Assembly: GCA_047638395.1 (NCBI GenBank)
Contig: JBLIMV010000014.1
Location: 62,001-126,000 of the forward strand
Direction: 5' to 3'
Origin: CAXBCP01 sp047638395
GTDB lineage: Bacteria > Pseudomonadota > Alphaproteobacteria > MPNO01 > UBA830
Length of the DNA stretch: 64,000 nt
The position numbers were made by a program, and so were the translations under genes. This document shows positions 9,041 through 16,095 of this stretch, in pieces. The notes under the pieces were generated by a model that was not told the DNA's origin, ran no database searches, and was given only the letters and a program-made list of their open reading frames with translations. Every line of letters starts with the position of its first letter. Position 1 is the first letter of the stretch.

Positions 9041-9411
9041 TGCCTCGATACACCGTGGGCATGACGGCACGGCAGGTACTGCTGCTGGAAGATGCCGATA
9101 TCGGCGATGAAGGATTGACCGTCACCAAGCTCCATCTCGCCTGTGAAATGGCCTGCCACAATATCCTGACCGAACAGTATGGTGAGGACGATGCCAGCGT
9201 CGGCATCCACAACGATATCTGGTTCTGGGGCGACGCGGCATCGGGTGAATTGCTCCATGCCGAGGCAATGATCGCGCGGATCGATGAAAAACGTATTGTT
9301 TTCAACGTCTACGCTCGCGCCGGAACGACCGAGGTCGCGCGCGGTGTGCATGAGCGACTGATCGTATCGCGGTCGCGTTTCATGAAATCCTTGCCTGCGG
9401 CGCCCGCTTAG
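9040..9411 (+). CDS. Hot-dog fold thioesterase, second of a pair
   Basis: Product of 123 aa with a 4HBT-type hot-dog layout: a central segment CHNILTEQYGEDDASVG, then strands ASGELLHAEAMI, RIVFNVYARAG and EVARGVHERLIV. The ATG at 9040 overlaps the stop of the preceding thioesterase, which decides the start over the GTG in frame at 9031. Likely hydrolyses an acyl-CoA thioester in the cytoplasm. The two proteins are not close copies of each other, so this is not a recent duplication. Confidence 0.7.
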   Translation: MPRYTVGMTARQVLLLEDADIGDEGLTVTKLHLACEMACHNILTEQYGEDDASVGIHNDIWFWGDAASGELLHAEAMIARIDEKRIVFNVYARAGTTEVARGVHERLIVSRSRFMKSLPAAPA

Positions 9412-9448
9412 ACCCGGGGTCCGCCGGTTGTCAGGGGCTTACGCAGAT

Positions 9449-9478
9449 TTGCATCGACGCCGGACTCCTGACTACAAT
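9449..9478 (+). promoter_or_regulatory. Candidate promoter for the TRAP-type binding protein
   Basis: TTGCAT (9449-9454) and TACAAT (9473-9478) are separated by 18 bases and lie 49 bases upstream of the ATG at 9527. Plausible sigma70-type promoter; sequence inference only. Confidence 0.4.
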
Positions 9479-9526
9479 GGGATGTAATAGACGGCCAATC
9501 GGGCGTCATTCAGGGAGACTAAAAAA

Positions 9527-10528
9527 ATGATCAAAACATCAATTCTTTCAGCGGCTGCCATCGGCGTCGCAATGGCACTTGCCCCGACGGGCGCCTCTGC
9601 CGCAACAATTATGAAAATCGGCTTTGCGACGATCAATGACGGCCAGCACAAATCGGCCATGTGGATCGCCAAGGAAGTCATGAAGCGCACCGATGGATCG
9701 ATCGACGTAAAGGTCTATCCGGCGGCACAGCTCGGCAAAATTCCGCGCATGATCGAAGGTGTTCTTTTCGGTACGATAGAAGGCTTCATTTCACCGCCTG
9801 GCTTTTTCAAGGGTCTGAACCCGGCCTTTGCCGCGCCCGACGCGCCCGGCCTGTTTAACAGCTTCGCCCATCAGACGAAGACGATGAACCACCCGAGTGT
9901 CCGGAGTAAATTCCTGAACCTTGCCACGGCCAAAGGCGTGACCGGGCTGTATATTTCCGCCGCGGGTGCTTCGGCTCTTGCGATGCGTGATCCGGTACGC
10001 AAACTGAGCGACGTGAAGGGTAAGAAAATTCGTGTCCTCGCATCGCCGATCGAAGTCGCGATCATGCGCTCGCTTGGTGCCGCAGGAACGCCGATGGCGT
10101 ATTCCGAGGTGCTGCCGGCCATTCAGCGCCGCGTGCTGGATGGGGCAAGCTCCGCGATCACCGTGATGGGGCCGTCCAAGTTCTATACGGCGGCGAAATA
10201 CATCACGCCGACCGCGTTCACCTATATTCCGACCGCCTTGTGGACCAATGCAAAATGGCTCGCGAAGTTGTCTGAAAAAGAGCGTGGAATTCTTATTCAG
10301 GTCGGCAAGGAAGTCGCCCCGGTCGCGAATAAGTGGTCGGAAGACGACACCAAGATCTGGGAAAAGAAATGGGGCGAAGAAGGCGGCGAAGTCATCCGCC
10401 TCGACGAAGCCGAGCGGAAAGCAGCGCTCGATAAGCTCCGCCCGATGGGAGACGACATTTTCCTGAAGGATCCGAAGGTCGCGCCGATGTACAAGCTGAT
10501 CAAAGCGGCTGCGAAAGAAACGATGTAA
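9527..10528 (+). CDS. TRAP transporter substrate-binding protein, DctP family
   Basis: Periplasmic solute receptor of 333 aa. A clear signal peptide ends in GASAA near residue 26. The mature protein has DctP-family features: KIGFATINDGQHKSAMWIAKEV, VYPAAQLGKIPRMIEGV, SDVKGKKIRVLASPIEV (the region that carries the carboxylate-binding arginine in this family) and LPAIQRRVLDGA. No DctQ or DctM membrane components are nearby, so it is an orphan receptor or works with a transporter elsewhere. It has its own candidate promoter and is followed by a strong terminator. The ligand is probably an organic acid, by family. Confidence 0.88.
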   Translation: MIKTSILSAAAIGVAMALAPTGASAATIMKIGFATINDGQHKSAMWIAKEVMKRTDGSIDVKVYPAAQLGKIPRMIEGVLFGTIEGFISPPGFFKGLNPAFAAPDAPGLFNSFAHQTKTMNHPSVRSKFLNLATAKGVTGLYISAAGASALAMRDPVRKLSDVKGKKIRVLASPIEVAIMRSLGAAGTPMAYSEVLPAIQRRVLDGASSAITVMGPSKFYTAAKYITPTAFTYIPTALWTNAKWLAKLSEKERGILIQVGKEVAPVANKWSEDDTKIWEKKWGEEGGEVIRLDEAERKAALDKLRPMGDDIFLKDPKVAPMYKLIKAAAKETM

Positions 10529-10548
10529 GCTGACGCTTATCGCAATTG

Positions 10549-10579
10549 AAAAGGGCCGGCATTTGCCGGCCCTTTTTTT
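10549..10579. terminator. Bidirectional rho-independent terminator
   Basis: Twelve-base perfect arms AAAGGGCCGGCA and TGCCGGCCCTTT with a two-base loop, followed by T residues on the plus strand and, because the left arm starts with A residues, by T residues on the minus strand too. It sits between the convergent DctP gene and the last gene of the paa-like operon and can serve both. Confidence 0.9.
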
Positions 10580-10596
10580 GCGTTGTTCGCGCCGGC

Positions 10597-11406
10597 TCAG
10601 CGGCCCTTGAAGACCGGTTTGCGCTTTTCACGAAGGGCGTTGATGCCTTCCTGATGGTCTTCGGTGATGTTGGATTTCGATTCGAGCGACAGCGAGTAAT
10701 CCAGATTTGCCGAGACGATCTGTTTCAGCGGTGCGTTGACGGCCTGCTTGGTCCACTGGATTGCACGGATGGCGCCATTGGCAAGCTGATCGGCAAAGTC
10801 GTCGACGACCTTGTCCAGTTCATCTGCCGGTACGCAGCGATTGATCAGGCCCATGTCGGCGGCGCGTTCGGCGGTCAGCATCTCGCCGGTGTAGAGAAAT
10901 TCGCGCGCACGGGCGAAACCGATCAGATAGGGCCAGATGCCGGATCCGCCGTCGCCTGCGGTCAGGCCGACCTTGACGTGGGGATCGCCGATGCGGGCAG
11001 TATCCGCGGCCATAATGATATCGCAATAGAGCGCCAGCGTGGCGCCGAGCCCGGCCGCCGCGCCGTTGAGCTTGGCGATCACCGGCTGGCGGCAATCGAG
11101 GATCGACATCATCGATCGCTTGCCTTCTTCCGACAGGGTCTCCCACCCCCATGGGTCGTCGATCAGTTCCTGCAGCCAGTCGGCGTCGCCGCCGGCGCAG
11201 AATGCCCGTCCGGCACCCGTCAGAATGACAATGTCGACGGACCGGTCACGATTGATCTCCTCGAATACATGCGACAGCTCCACATGCATCGCCCCGTCGA
11301 TCGCGTTCAGCTTCTCGGGCCGGTTCAGCGTGACCGTCAATACGCGGTCGCGTTTTTCAAACAGCAGTGTCTCGTATTTCGTGTAGTCCATACTTCCGTG
11401 TTCCAT
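10597..11406 (-). CDS. Enoyl-CoA hydratase/isomerase family protein
   Basis: Crotonase-fold protein of 269 aa. The CoA-binding and oxyanion elements LNRPEKLNAID, AFCAGGD and LNGAAAGLGATLALYCDI are present. The two glutamates of classic hydratases appear replaced: the first lies where LGATLAL is seen and the second where DPHVKVG is seen, while an Asp is present in AGDGG. This suggests a reaction other than simple hydration, such as isomerisation or ring chemistry. Start set at ATG 11406 because GAGGGA precedes it; a TTG at 11418 is also possible. It is the last gene of the paa-like operon, eight bases after the nitroreductase. Confidence 0.85.
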   Translation of the reverse strand: MEHGSMDYTKYETLLFEKRDRVLTVTLNRPEKLNAIDGAMHVELSHVFEEINRDRSVDIVILTGAGRAFCAGGDADWLQELIDDPWGWETLSEEGKRSMMSILDCRQPVIAKLNGAAAGLGATLALYCDIIMAADTARIGDPHVKVGLTAGDGGSGIWPYLIGFARAREFLYTGEMLTAERAADMGLINRCVPADELDKVVDDFADQLANGAIRAIQWTKQAVNAPLKQIVSANLDYSLSLESKSNITEDHQEGINALREKRKPVFKGR

Positions 11407-11414
11407 GTGTTCCC

Positions 11415-12176
11415 TCAATCAAGCCAGGTTGTGAATTCGTCTACCTCCAGCCGTTCGGGCTGGAAAAGGTTTGCCGGTGCTTCTTCGACGGGCCAGCCGA
11501 TGCTCATGCCGCCGATCAGTGTGTAGTCGTCGTTGATGCCAAACATCTCGTGGGCGACATGGGGGTATTCACCAAGTGCGCCCTGGGCAATGGTCGATAA
11601 TCCCCATCCACGGGCGGCAACGGACAACGATTGTATAAACGTGCCGTAGTCGAGCCATGATCCGTGTTCGAGCGACGAGCGGATCCAGAACAGCATGCCG
11701 GTCCCGGCGCCGAAGAATTTGTAGTTGCTGAGAAATGCCTGGCGGCGACCTTCACGATCTTCGCGGGTGACGCCCATGGCACCATACAGTCCGAACCCGC
11801 AGGCCCGGCGACGCGCGAGGTACGGCTCTTCCCATTCCGGCGCATAGTAATTGTATTCCATCCCGCTGGTGTCGCCCCGTTCTTCCGCGGCGAGCAGGGC
11901 GTCCGTGTATTTTTGCCGGCTGTCGCCGTTCAGCACATGGACTTTCCAGGGTTGTATGTTCGATCCTGACGGCGCCCAGCGGGCGGCTTCCAGTATCCGG
12001 CGCATCAGGGGGCCGGGCACGGGATCCGGCCTGAAGACCCGGATTGAGCGGCGGGAAATTATGGCGTCTTCGACGTGCATGTCGGGGCGCGGCATGCCCG
12101 GGTCGGTCATTTCGGGCAATCTCTGCTTAAGCGCAGTTGCCGCCGGAAGAAGCGGCGGGGCGGGGGTGTCGGTCAT
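11415..12176 (-). CDS. Nitroreductase family protein (FMN-dependent)
   Basis: Flavoprotein oxidoreductase of 253 aa. FMN-binding features are seen: ISRRSIRVF near residue 40, APSGSNIQPW near 68-77, and a C-terminal GGMSIGWPVEEAP. It lies between the zinc-ribbon protein (19 bases upstream) and the enoyl-CoA hydratase (8 bases downstream) inside an operon for a PaaABC-type oxygenase. Since no PaaE-type ferredoxin-NADP reductase is present, it is tempting to propose that this protein supplies electrons or reduces the product; that is inference. Nitroreductases usually act as dimers with NAD(P)H. Confidence 0.85.
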   Translation of the reverse strand: MTDTPAPPLLPAATALKQRLPEMTDPGMPRPDMHVEDAIISRRSIRVFRPDPVPGPLMRRILEAARWAPSGSNIQPWKVHVLNGDSRQKYTDALLAAEERGDTSGMEYNYYAPEWEEPYLARRRACGFGLYGAMGVTREDREGRRQAFLSNYKFFGAGTGMLFWIRSSLEHGSWLDYGTFIQSLSVAARGWGLSTIAQGALGEYPHVAHEMFGINDDYTLIGGMSIGWPVEEAPANLFQPERLEVDEFTTWLD

Positions 12177-12195
12177 GTCGGAAATCCCGGTGGTG

Positions 12196-12453
12196 TCAGT
12201 CGTCTACCGATGGGGCAGGGGGCAGCTTGCCGCGCCATTTGATCCAGTTGAAGCTGGTGTTGCAGGCGCTGCAGCGGAACATCACCTCCGATGCGGCACC
12301 GCCAAACAGAGAGATGACCTCAAGGTCGCTGCTGTCGCAATCCGGGCAGGTGACACCCTCGAAGTCCGGGTCGTCCGAATGCAGTTCGCGGTGGCGGGTG
12401 GCATATCCACCCGCCTCGCGGCCGATCCGGTCAACCGGTTCGTCAGTGGGCAA
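12196..12453 (-). CDS. PaaD C-terminal zinc-ribbon domain as a separate small protein
   Basis: Product of about 85 aa with two cysteine pairs, CPDCDSSDLEVISLFGGAAS and FRCSACNTSF, which match the zinc-ribbon tail of PaaD (PaaJ). The DUF59 part of PaaD is encoded elsewhere in the operon (13535-13867), so paaD is split, with paaB and paaC between the halves. I place the start at the TTG at 12453, which overlaps the paaC stop by 11 bases; longer readings have no ribosome site. Known PaaD is a maturation factor thought to help metal insertion into the oxygenase. A GTG a few codons inside is an alternative start. Confidence 0.75.
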   Translation of the reverse strand: MPTDEPVDRIGREAGGYATRHRELHSDDPDFEGVTCPDCDSSDLEVISLFGGAASEVMFRCSACNTSFNWIKWRGKLPPAPSVDD

Positions 12454-13222
12454 GTTCCGAGTCCTTGAAGCGGACGACCTCGAACAGGCCATCGGGCATC
12501 GGGCCGGCGCGTCGTGCGTCGGTCCGCCAGTCCTTGGTGAACTTGACGGATTTTTCCTGGGTCAGTTTCGCATCGAGGAATTTCTCCGCGCCGGCTGCTT
12601 CCTTGATAAAGGCGTCGCGCAGTTTTTTCAGCGGTACGTCACGAATGCCTGCCTCATGCACGGGATCTTTTCCGCTCGCCGGGCCGAACCACTGAAGTGC
12701 CAGCGGGTACCGCTTTGCGAAGGATTTCTGGAACAGCGCGGCCTGTTTCTTGCCTTCGCCGATGATCTGGAACCAGCCCTTGGAATATTTGAGGTGGAAA
12801 TACGTTTCTTCGCCGATCTTCTTGGCGATGCCCGCGATTGCGCGGTCTTCGTGCTTCAGGAAGCCCGACGCCATCATCCAGGTTGCAAGCTCGGTGAGCC
12901 ATGTCGTGACGATAAAATCTTCCCAGCCTGTGGGAGCTTCATCGAGTAGGTTCATCGACCGGATTCCTTCCGGGCCGCGACCGCGTTCGAGATGCGCATA
13001 ATTATGCCCGTGCGCTGCGAGATACTGGTATATCGCGCGCGTATGGCCGTAATTTGACGTGCACATGCCGAGGATCGCGGCGAAGTCGGGCAATGAACGG
13101 CCGTTCATCACACATTCCGCATACCAGTTGCCAAGCACCAGCCGTGTATCGGCGATGGCCAGCAGGTCGTTTTCAAAATTCTCATCCAGCTTGGTGCCGG
13201 TATTGCCGGGGGTATAAGCCAT
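12443..13222 (-). CDS. paaC: Phenylacetyl-CoA epoxidase-like subunit PaaC
   Basis: Structural ferritin-like subunit of 259 aa that pairs with PaaA in the 1,2-phenylacetyl-CoA epoxidase complex. Recognised by DTRLVLGNWYAECVMNGRSLPDF, YGHTRAIYQYLAAHG, ASGFLKHEDRAIAGIAKKIGEE and the HLKYSKGWFQ segment. Length is typical (E. coli PaaC about 248 aa). It lies 23 bases after paaB and overlaps the zinc-ribbon gene. Because the set lacks PaaE and its substrate is not known, the complex could oxidise an acyl-CoA other than phenylacetyl-CoA. Confidence 0.88.
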   Translation of the reverse strand: MAYTPGNTGTKLDENFENDLLAIADTRLVLGNWYAECVMNGRSLPDFAAILGMCTSNYGHTRAIYQYLAAHGHNYAHLERGRGPEGIRSMNLLDEAPTGWEDFIVTTWLTELATWMMASGFLKHEDRAIAGIAKKIGEETYFHLKYSKGWFQIIGEGKKQAALFQKSFAKRYPLALQWFGPASGKDPVHEAGIRDVPLKKLRDAFIKEAAGAEKFLDAKLTQEKSVKFTKDWRTDARRAGPMPDGLFEVVRFKDSELAH

Positions 13223-13245
13223 ATTCGTCTTCCTTGTTTTCTGCT

Positions 13246-13518
13246 TCAGCCCATCTTGATTTTGGCTGATTTACCTTCTTCGGTGACCGTAATGATTGAG
13301 TCCAGCGGGACCACGCACATCTCGCGCCACTTGTGCTGGTCGTAGATGAACCAGGCACGCACCTGCGCAAGCTCATCGTTCGGCGCTTCGACCGATCCCA
13401 CGTGGGACAGTTCCGAATCCGAGTCTTTGCGGGCGAACACCTCGTAGTATTTCGGCTCTTTGCCGCCGCGTTCGCGCTTCTGGTCGATCTTCTTCTTGCC
13501 TTTGAACTTGGTCGCCAT
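13246..13518 (-). CDS. paaB: Phenylacetyl-CoA epoxidase-like subunit PaaB
   Basis: Small bridging subunit of 90 aa. The core YYEVFARKDSDSELSHVGSV followed by WFIYDQHKWREMCVVPLDSI is the PaaB pattern, preceded by a lysine-rich N terminus (KFKGKKKIDQKRERGG). The ATG at 13518 has AAGGA seven bases upstream and is preferred over an in-frame TTG at 13524. It sits between the DUF59 protein (16 bases) and paaC (23 bases). Confidence 0.87.
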   Translation of the reverse strand: MATKFKGKKKIDQKRERGGKEPKYYEVFARKDSDSELSHVGSVEAPNDELAQVRAWFIYDQHKWREMCVVPLDSIITVTEEGKSAKIKMG

Positions 13519-13534
13519 CCTCAATTCCTTTCCG

Positions 13535-13867
13535 TCAAACCTGTATGCCGTTGGCGCGCATCATTTCCTGAACATCAGGTTCGATCATGTCGCGCGACCA
13601 CGGCAGGTGCCATCCTTCTTCGACGACAACACTTTTTACACCCGGTACTGCCAGCACCGCTTCGCGTACGTTTTCGCGAAGCATGCCAACGCCCGGGCAT
13701 CCCATGCAGGGGATGCACACCTGAACCTTCGCGACGCCGTCTTCGTCGATCTCGATGTCGCGCAGCATCCCCATCCGACGCAGGCTGACGGGCACGTGCG
13801 GATCGTGCACGGCCTCCAGTGCTTCGACGATGTCCTCTTTCGAGGGCAGGGTGTCTGTTTCGGTCAT
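13535..13867 (-). CDS. paaD: PaaD N-terminal DUF59 (MIP18-type) domain protein
   Basis: Product of 110 aa formed by one DUF59 domain: the opening IVEALEAVHDPHVPVSLRRMG, then CIPCMGCPGVGMLRENV and the end GWHLPWSRDMIEP. Standalone proteins of this type assist iron-sulfur or metal centre assembly; in paa operons the domain is the N-terminal part of PaaD. Here it ends before the zinc ribbon, which is a separate gene at 12196-12453. The placement directly after paaA (38-base gap) differs from the common order A-B-C-D-E. Confidence 0.83.
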   Translation of the reverse strand: MTETDTLPSKEDIVEALEAVHDPHVPVSLRRMGMLRDIEIDEDGVAKVQVCIPCMGCPGVGMLRENVREAVLAVPGVKSVVVEEGWHLPWSRDMIEPDVQEMMRANGIQV

Positions 13868-13905
13868 TTCAATCTTCGCTATGGTTCAGTGATCTTGCCG
13901 GCGAC

Positions 13906-14859
13906 CTACCAGAGGTCTTTGCCCCAGACTTCGGACATCACGCGGGCGATCGATGGCACCTTGTGCTGTGAGCCCTTTTTCCAGACTTTGAGCTGTTCTT
14001 TCCAGGTGATCTGCCGGTCGTAATCCCACTGTCGCTTCTCTTCGTCGAGATAGATCGGCGCTTCGTAGTCGAGAACGAATTTACCCTGTTCCTCGTCGAA
14101 ATGTGCGGGGACCTTGATGCCCACATCTTCGGAATACGGCACGATCCGCGACAGCCATTTCTGGCGCATTTCGTCGTTTGAAGCGCCACGGATGCGGTAT
14201 GCCAGCTGATCGGTTCGCGTTTTCAAGCCGTCGGGCATGCCAAACCAGGCAGCGCAGAGCGGGAAATAGAAATCGACCATTTCCTGTACGCGTTTGCGGC
14301 TGGCCTCGGACTGATTCCAGAAGAACCGCGTCCAGCGTTCGCCGTGGGCGACATGGAAGGTCTCTTCGTAATTCACCTTGCGCAGCGAACGTGCAAACGG
14401 CGCATAGGAGCAGTTTTCCTCAAGATCGACCGTGGTGATGTAACCCGCGCGGTCGCCGTAGCACATGGAAACAACGGATTCGATGTAGTCCTCGTGCGGG
14501 AATTCCAGCATCTGGAATGTCCGCCACTCTTCCGGATCGCGATCGAACAGGAAGCTGTGCGTGTCATAACCGAAATCCTCAAGAATCCGGTACATCATCT
14601 GGGCATGGCCCAGTTCGTCCTGACAGGCGGCTGCAATGGCGATTTTGTCTTCGAGCGTCGGCGACGTTTTGATTGCCGGCGAATAGGTCGGCAGTGTGAC
14701 GACTTCTAGGTCCGCTGCGATATGGATGGTGTTGACCAGAACATTCCGGTAGCGGTCCGTCATTTCCTCGACGTCTTCGAGCTGGTATCCGGTGGCGATT
14801 TTTTCCTGAAGGGCGAGTTCCCGCGGATCTTCCTGGATGTCCTTGATAGCAGTTGCCAT
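13906..14859 (-). CDS. paaA: Phenylacetyl-CoA epoxidase-like catalytic subunit PaaA
   Basis: Di-iron oxygenase subunit of 317 aa. Candidate iron ligands are Glu52 (AADLEVVTLP), Glu82 and His85 (DELGHA), Asp136 (CYGDRAGY) and the pair Glu166-His169 (EETFHVAH), spaced as in the PaaA family. The reaction in the known system is epoxidation of the ring of an aryl-acetyl-CoA using O2. It is the second gene of the operon, 87 bases after the TetR regulator. Lack of PaaE and of downstream ring-opening genes (PaaG, PaaZ) leaves the substrate open. Confidence 0.88.
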   Translation of the reverse strand: MATAIKDIQEDPRELALQEKIATGYQLEDVEEMTDRYRNVLVNTIHIAADLEVVTLPTYSPAIKTSPTLEDKIAIAAACQDELGHAQMMYRILEDFGYDTHSFLFDRDPEEWRTFQMLEFPHEDYIESVVSMCYGDRAGYITTVDLEENCSYAPFARSLRKVNYEETFHVAHGERWTRFFWNQSEASRKRVQEMVDFYFPLCAAWFGMPDGLKTRTDQLAYRIRGASNDEMRQKWLSRIVPYSEDVGIKVPAHFDEEQGKFVLDYEAPIYLDEEKRQWDYDRQITWKEQLKVWKKGSQHKVPSIARVMSEVWGKDLW

Positions 14860-14946
14860 GTGTCGATGCCTTTCGTTCAGTATTTCGTCGTTAAAGCCGA
14901 ATTAGGTCCTTCGGTGAATAAAGCACCGATTAATGCTGTAAAAATT

Positions 14947-15618
14947 TCAATCGCGGGCTGCGACGCCGTCAAACACAAAATCCCGGAACGCCCGGGCAAA
15001 ATCGTGTCCTTTAAGATCGCCGCCCCGCATGTACCATTCCACATAACAACCCTTATTGGTTGCCATTATCACGCTGGCCAGCTCATCCGGTCCGATACCC
15101 TTGCGGAATGCGCCGCTTTCCTGGCCGACCTTGACGGTTTCGCGCAGGGCGTTTTCCATCCGGGCCATCAGATCGGTCAGCCGCGTTTCGATTTCGTCGC
15201 CGGACCCGTTGAACTCGGCGCTCATCAGAATGGCCAGCAGCATATATTCGGTTTTCTCGGCGCCGATGACCGACTGGGACCGAACGAAGGCATTCAACCG
15301 GTCGCGGGGATCTTCCCCTGCCGCTTTCATCGCCGCGAGCGTAGGCTCGACCGTCAGTTCTTCCGTGCGGTCGAGAAGGGCCTTGAGGACGTTGGCTTTG
15401 CTTTTGAAATAGAAATAGACGGCACCTTTTGTGAGGTCCGCGGATTGCGCGATCTCCTCGACCGTCGTGGCGTGATATCCCTGCGTGATAAACAGGGTCA
15501 GCGCCTTCGTCAGCAATGCTTCGATGCTTGCCGCGCGCTGTTCCCGCTTGGTCGTCGGGCGGTCACGGCCGGCACTCTCGGCGGACTGATCAACAGTGTT
15601 TTGCAGATGCGTGTCCAT
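14947..15618 (-). CDS. TetR family transcriptional regulator
   Basis: DNA-binding regulator of 223 aa. The helix-turn-helix is TTVEEIAQSADLTKGAVYFYFKSK (about residues 50-73), preceded by a charged N-terminal tail; the ligand domain follows. It is the first gene of the operon for the PaaABC-like oxygenase and probably represses it until an acyl-CoA binds, as PaaR does in other bacteria (inference). A palindrome (15636-15653) overlaps its own predicted -10 box, which points to autoregulation. Confidence 0.9.
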   Translation of the reverse strand: MDTHLQNTVDQSAESAGRDRPTTKREQRAASIEALLTKALTLFITQGYHATTVEEIAQSADLTKGAVYFYFKSKANVLKALLDRTEELTVEPTLAAMKAAGEDPRDRLNAFVRSQSVIGAEKTEYMLLAILMSAEFNGSGDEIETRLTDLMARMENALRETVKVGQESGAFRKGIGPDELASVIMATNKGCYVEWYMRGGDLKGHDFARAFRDFVFDGVAARD

Positions 15619-15635
15619 AGGACCCCGGCAATTAC

Positions 15636-15653
15636 ATACTGATCGGACAGTAT
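15636..15653. promoter_or_regulatory. Candidate TetR operator
   Basis: Perfect inverted repeat ATACTG and CAGTAT with six bases between, 18 bases upstream of the tetR start codon and overlapping its predicted -10 box. A single half-site CAGTAT recurs at 14878-14883 just upstream of paaA. Size and position suit a TetR dimer; not shown by experiment. Confidence 0.5.
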
Positions 15654-15675
15654 CTTGTTATGCGTCGAATTTCAA
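15647..15675 (-). promoter_or_regulatory. Candidate promoter of the tetR-paa operon
   Basis: On the minus strand TTGAAA (15670-15675) and TACTGT (15647-15652) are 17 bases apart, about 30 bases upstream of the tetR ATG. The -10 box is weak (three of six). The operator palindrome covers it. Confidence 0.4.
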
Positions 15676-15802
15676 TGCCAATAGGGCTTATTTCAGTGTC
15701 CGGGGGAGAATGGCGCCATGCAATTATGCAATTATGCATATTCAGAGACGTACCAACACCATGGGCTGCCTGATCGTCCCAATCCTTTAATTTTTAACGC
15801 CT

Positions 15803-15994
15803 ATGCCCTACATTACCATTATGGAAGACAAACTCGACACGACCGAAGCCCAGCGTCCGGCGCGTGTAAAGCCGGAATATGTTCTGATCGGTGCCCTTTT
15901 GCTGATCGGTGCACTCGCCGTGCCTGCCATGGCAGACGTTTATCTGGTGCAGTCTTTCGTCCTGTCGATCTGTACAGGCCTTGGTTTTCAATAG
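15803..15994 (+). CDS. Small membrane protein, 63 aa, hypothetical
   Basis: A possible gene in the 477-base stretch between tetR and the DUF4114 gene. The product has a charged N terminus and then one hydrophobic helix (LIGALLLIGALAVPAMA, about residues 28-44) followed by a second apolar stretch (VYLVQSFVLSICTGLGF). No convincing ribosome site precedes either ATG (15803 or 15821). I do not recognise the family. The rest of the stretch (15619-15802 and 15995-16095) holds the tetR promoter and operator and an imperfectly placed palindrome, nothing else. Confidence 0.4.
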   Translation: MPYITIMEDKLDTTEAQRPARVKPEYVLIGALLLIGALAVPAMADVYLVQSFVLSICTGLGFQ

Positions 15995-16011
15995 GTTAAC
16001 ACCTTCTTAAT

Positions 16012-16026
16012 AAGCGTTTTACGCTT
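16012..16026. promoter_or_regulatory. Short palindrome upstream of the DUF4114 gene
   Basis: AAGCGT and ACGCTT separated by TTT, 70 bases before the ATG at 16096. Too short a stem and no T run, so a protein-binding site is more likely than a terminator. Weak evidence. Confidence 0.25.
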
Positions 16027-16095
16027 GAAAAATCTCAAATGCCGCCCCATTGTATTACCCGTTGAGCGCTAGGTAGGCGCAATAAGGGGTTGATC

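Noticed and set aside
10546..11526. Plus-strand open frame across the enoyl-CoA hydratase
   Set aside because: It begins inside the terminator and is antisense to a clear crotonase-fold gene.
11415..12176. Calling the nitroreductase a proven PaaE replacement
   Set aside because: It has no ferredoxin domain and no direct evidence of electron transfer to PaaA; kept only as a hypothesis.
15718..15999. Alternative 93-codon frame over the small membrane protein
   Set aside because: Its product is rich in Cys, His and Arg with no structure, while the other frame gives a clean hydrophobic helix.
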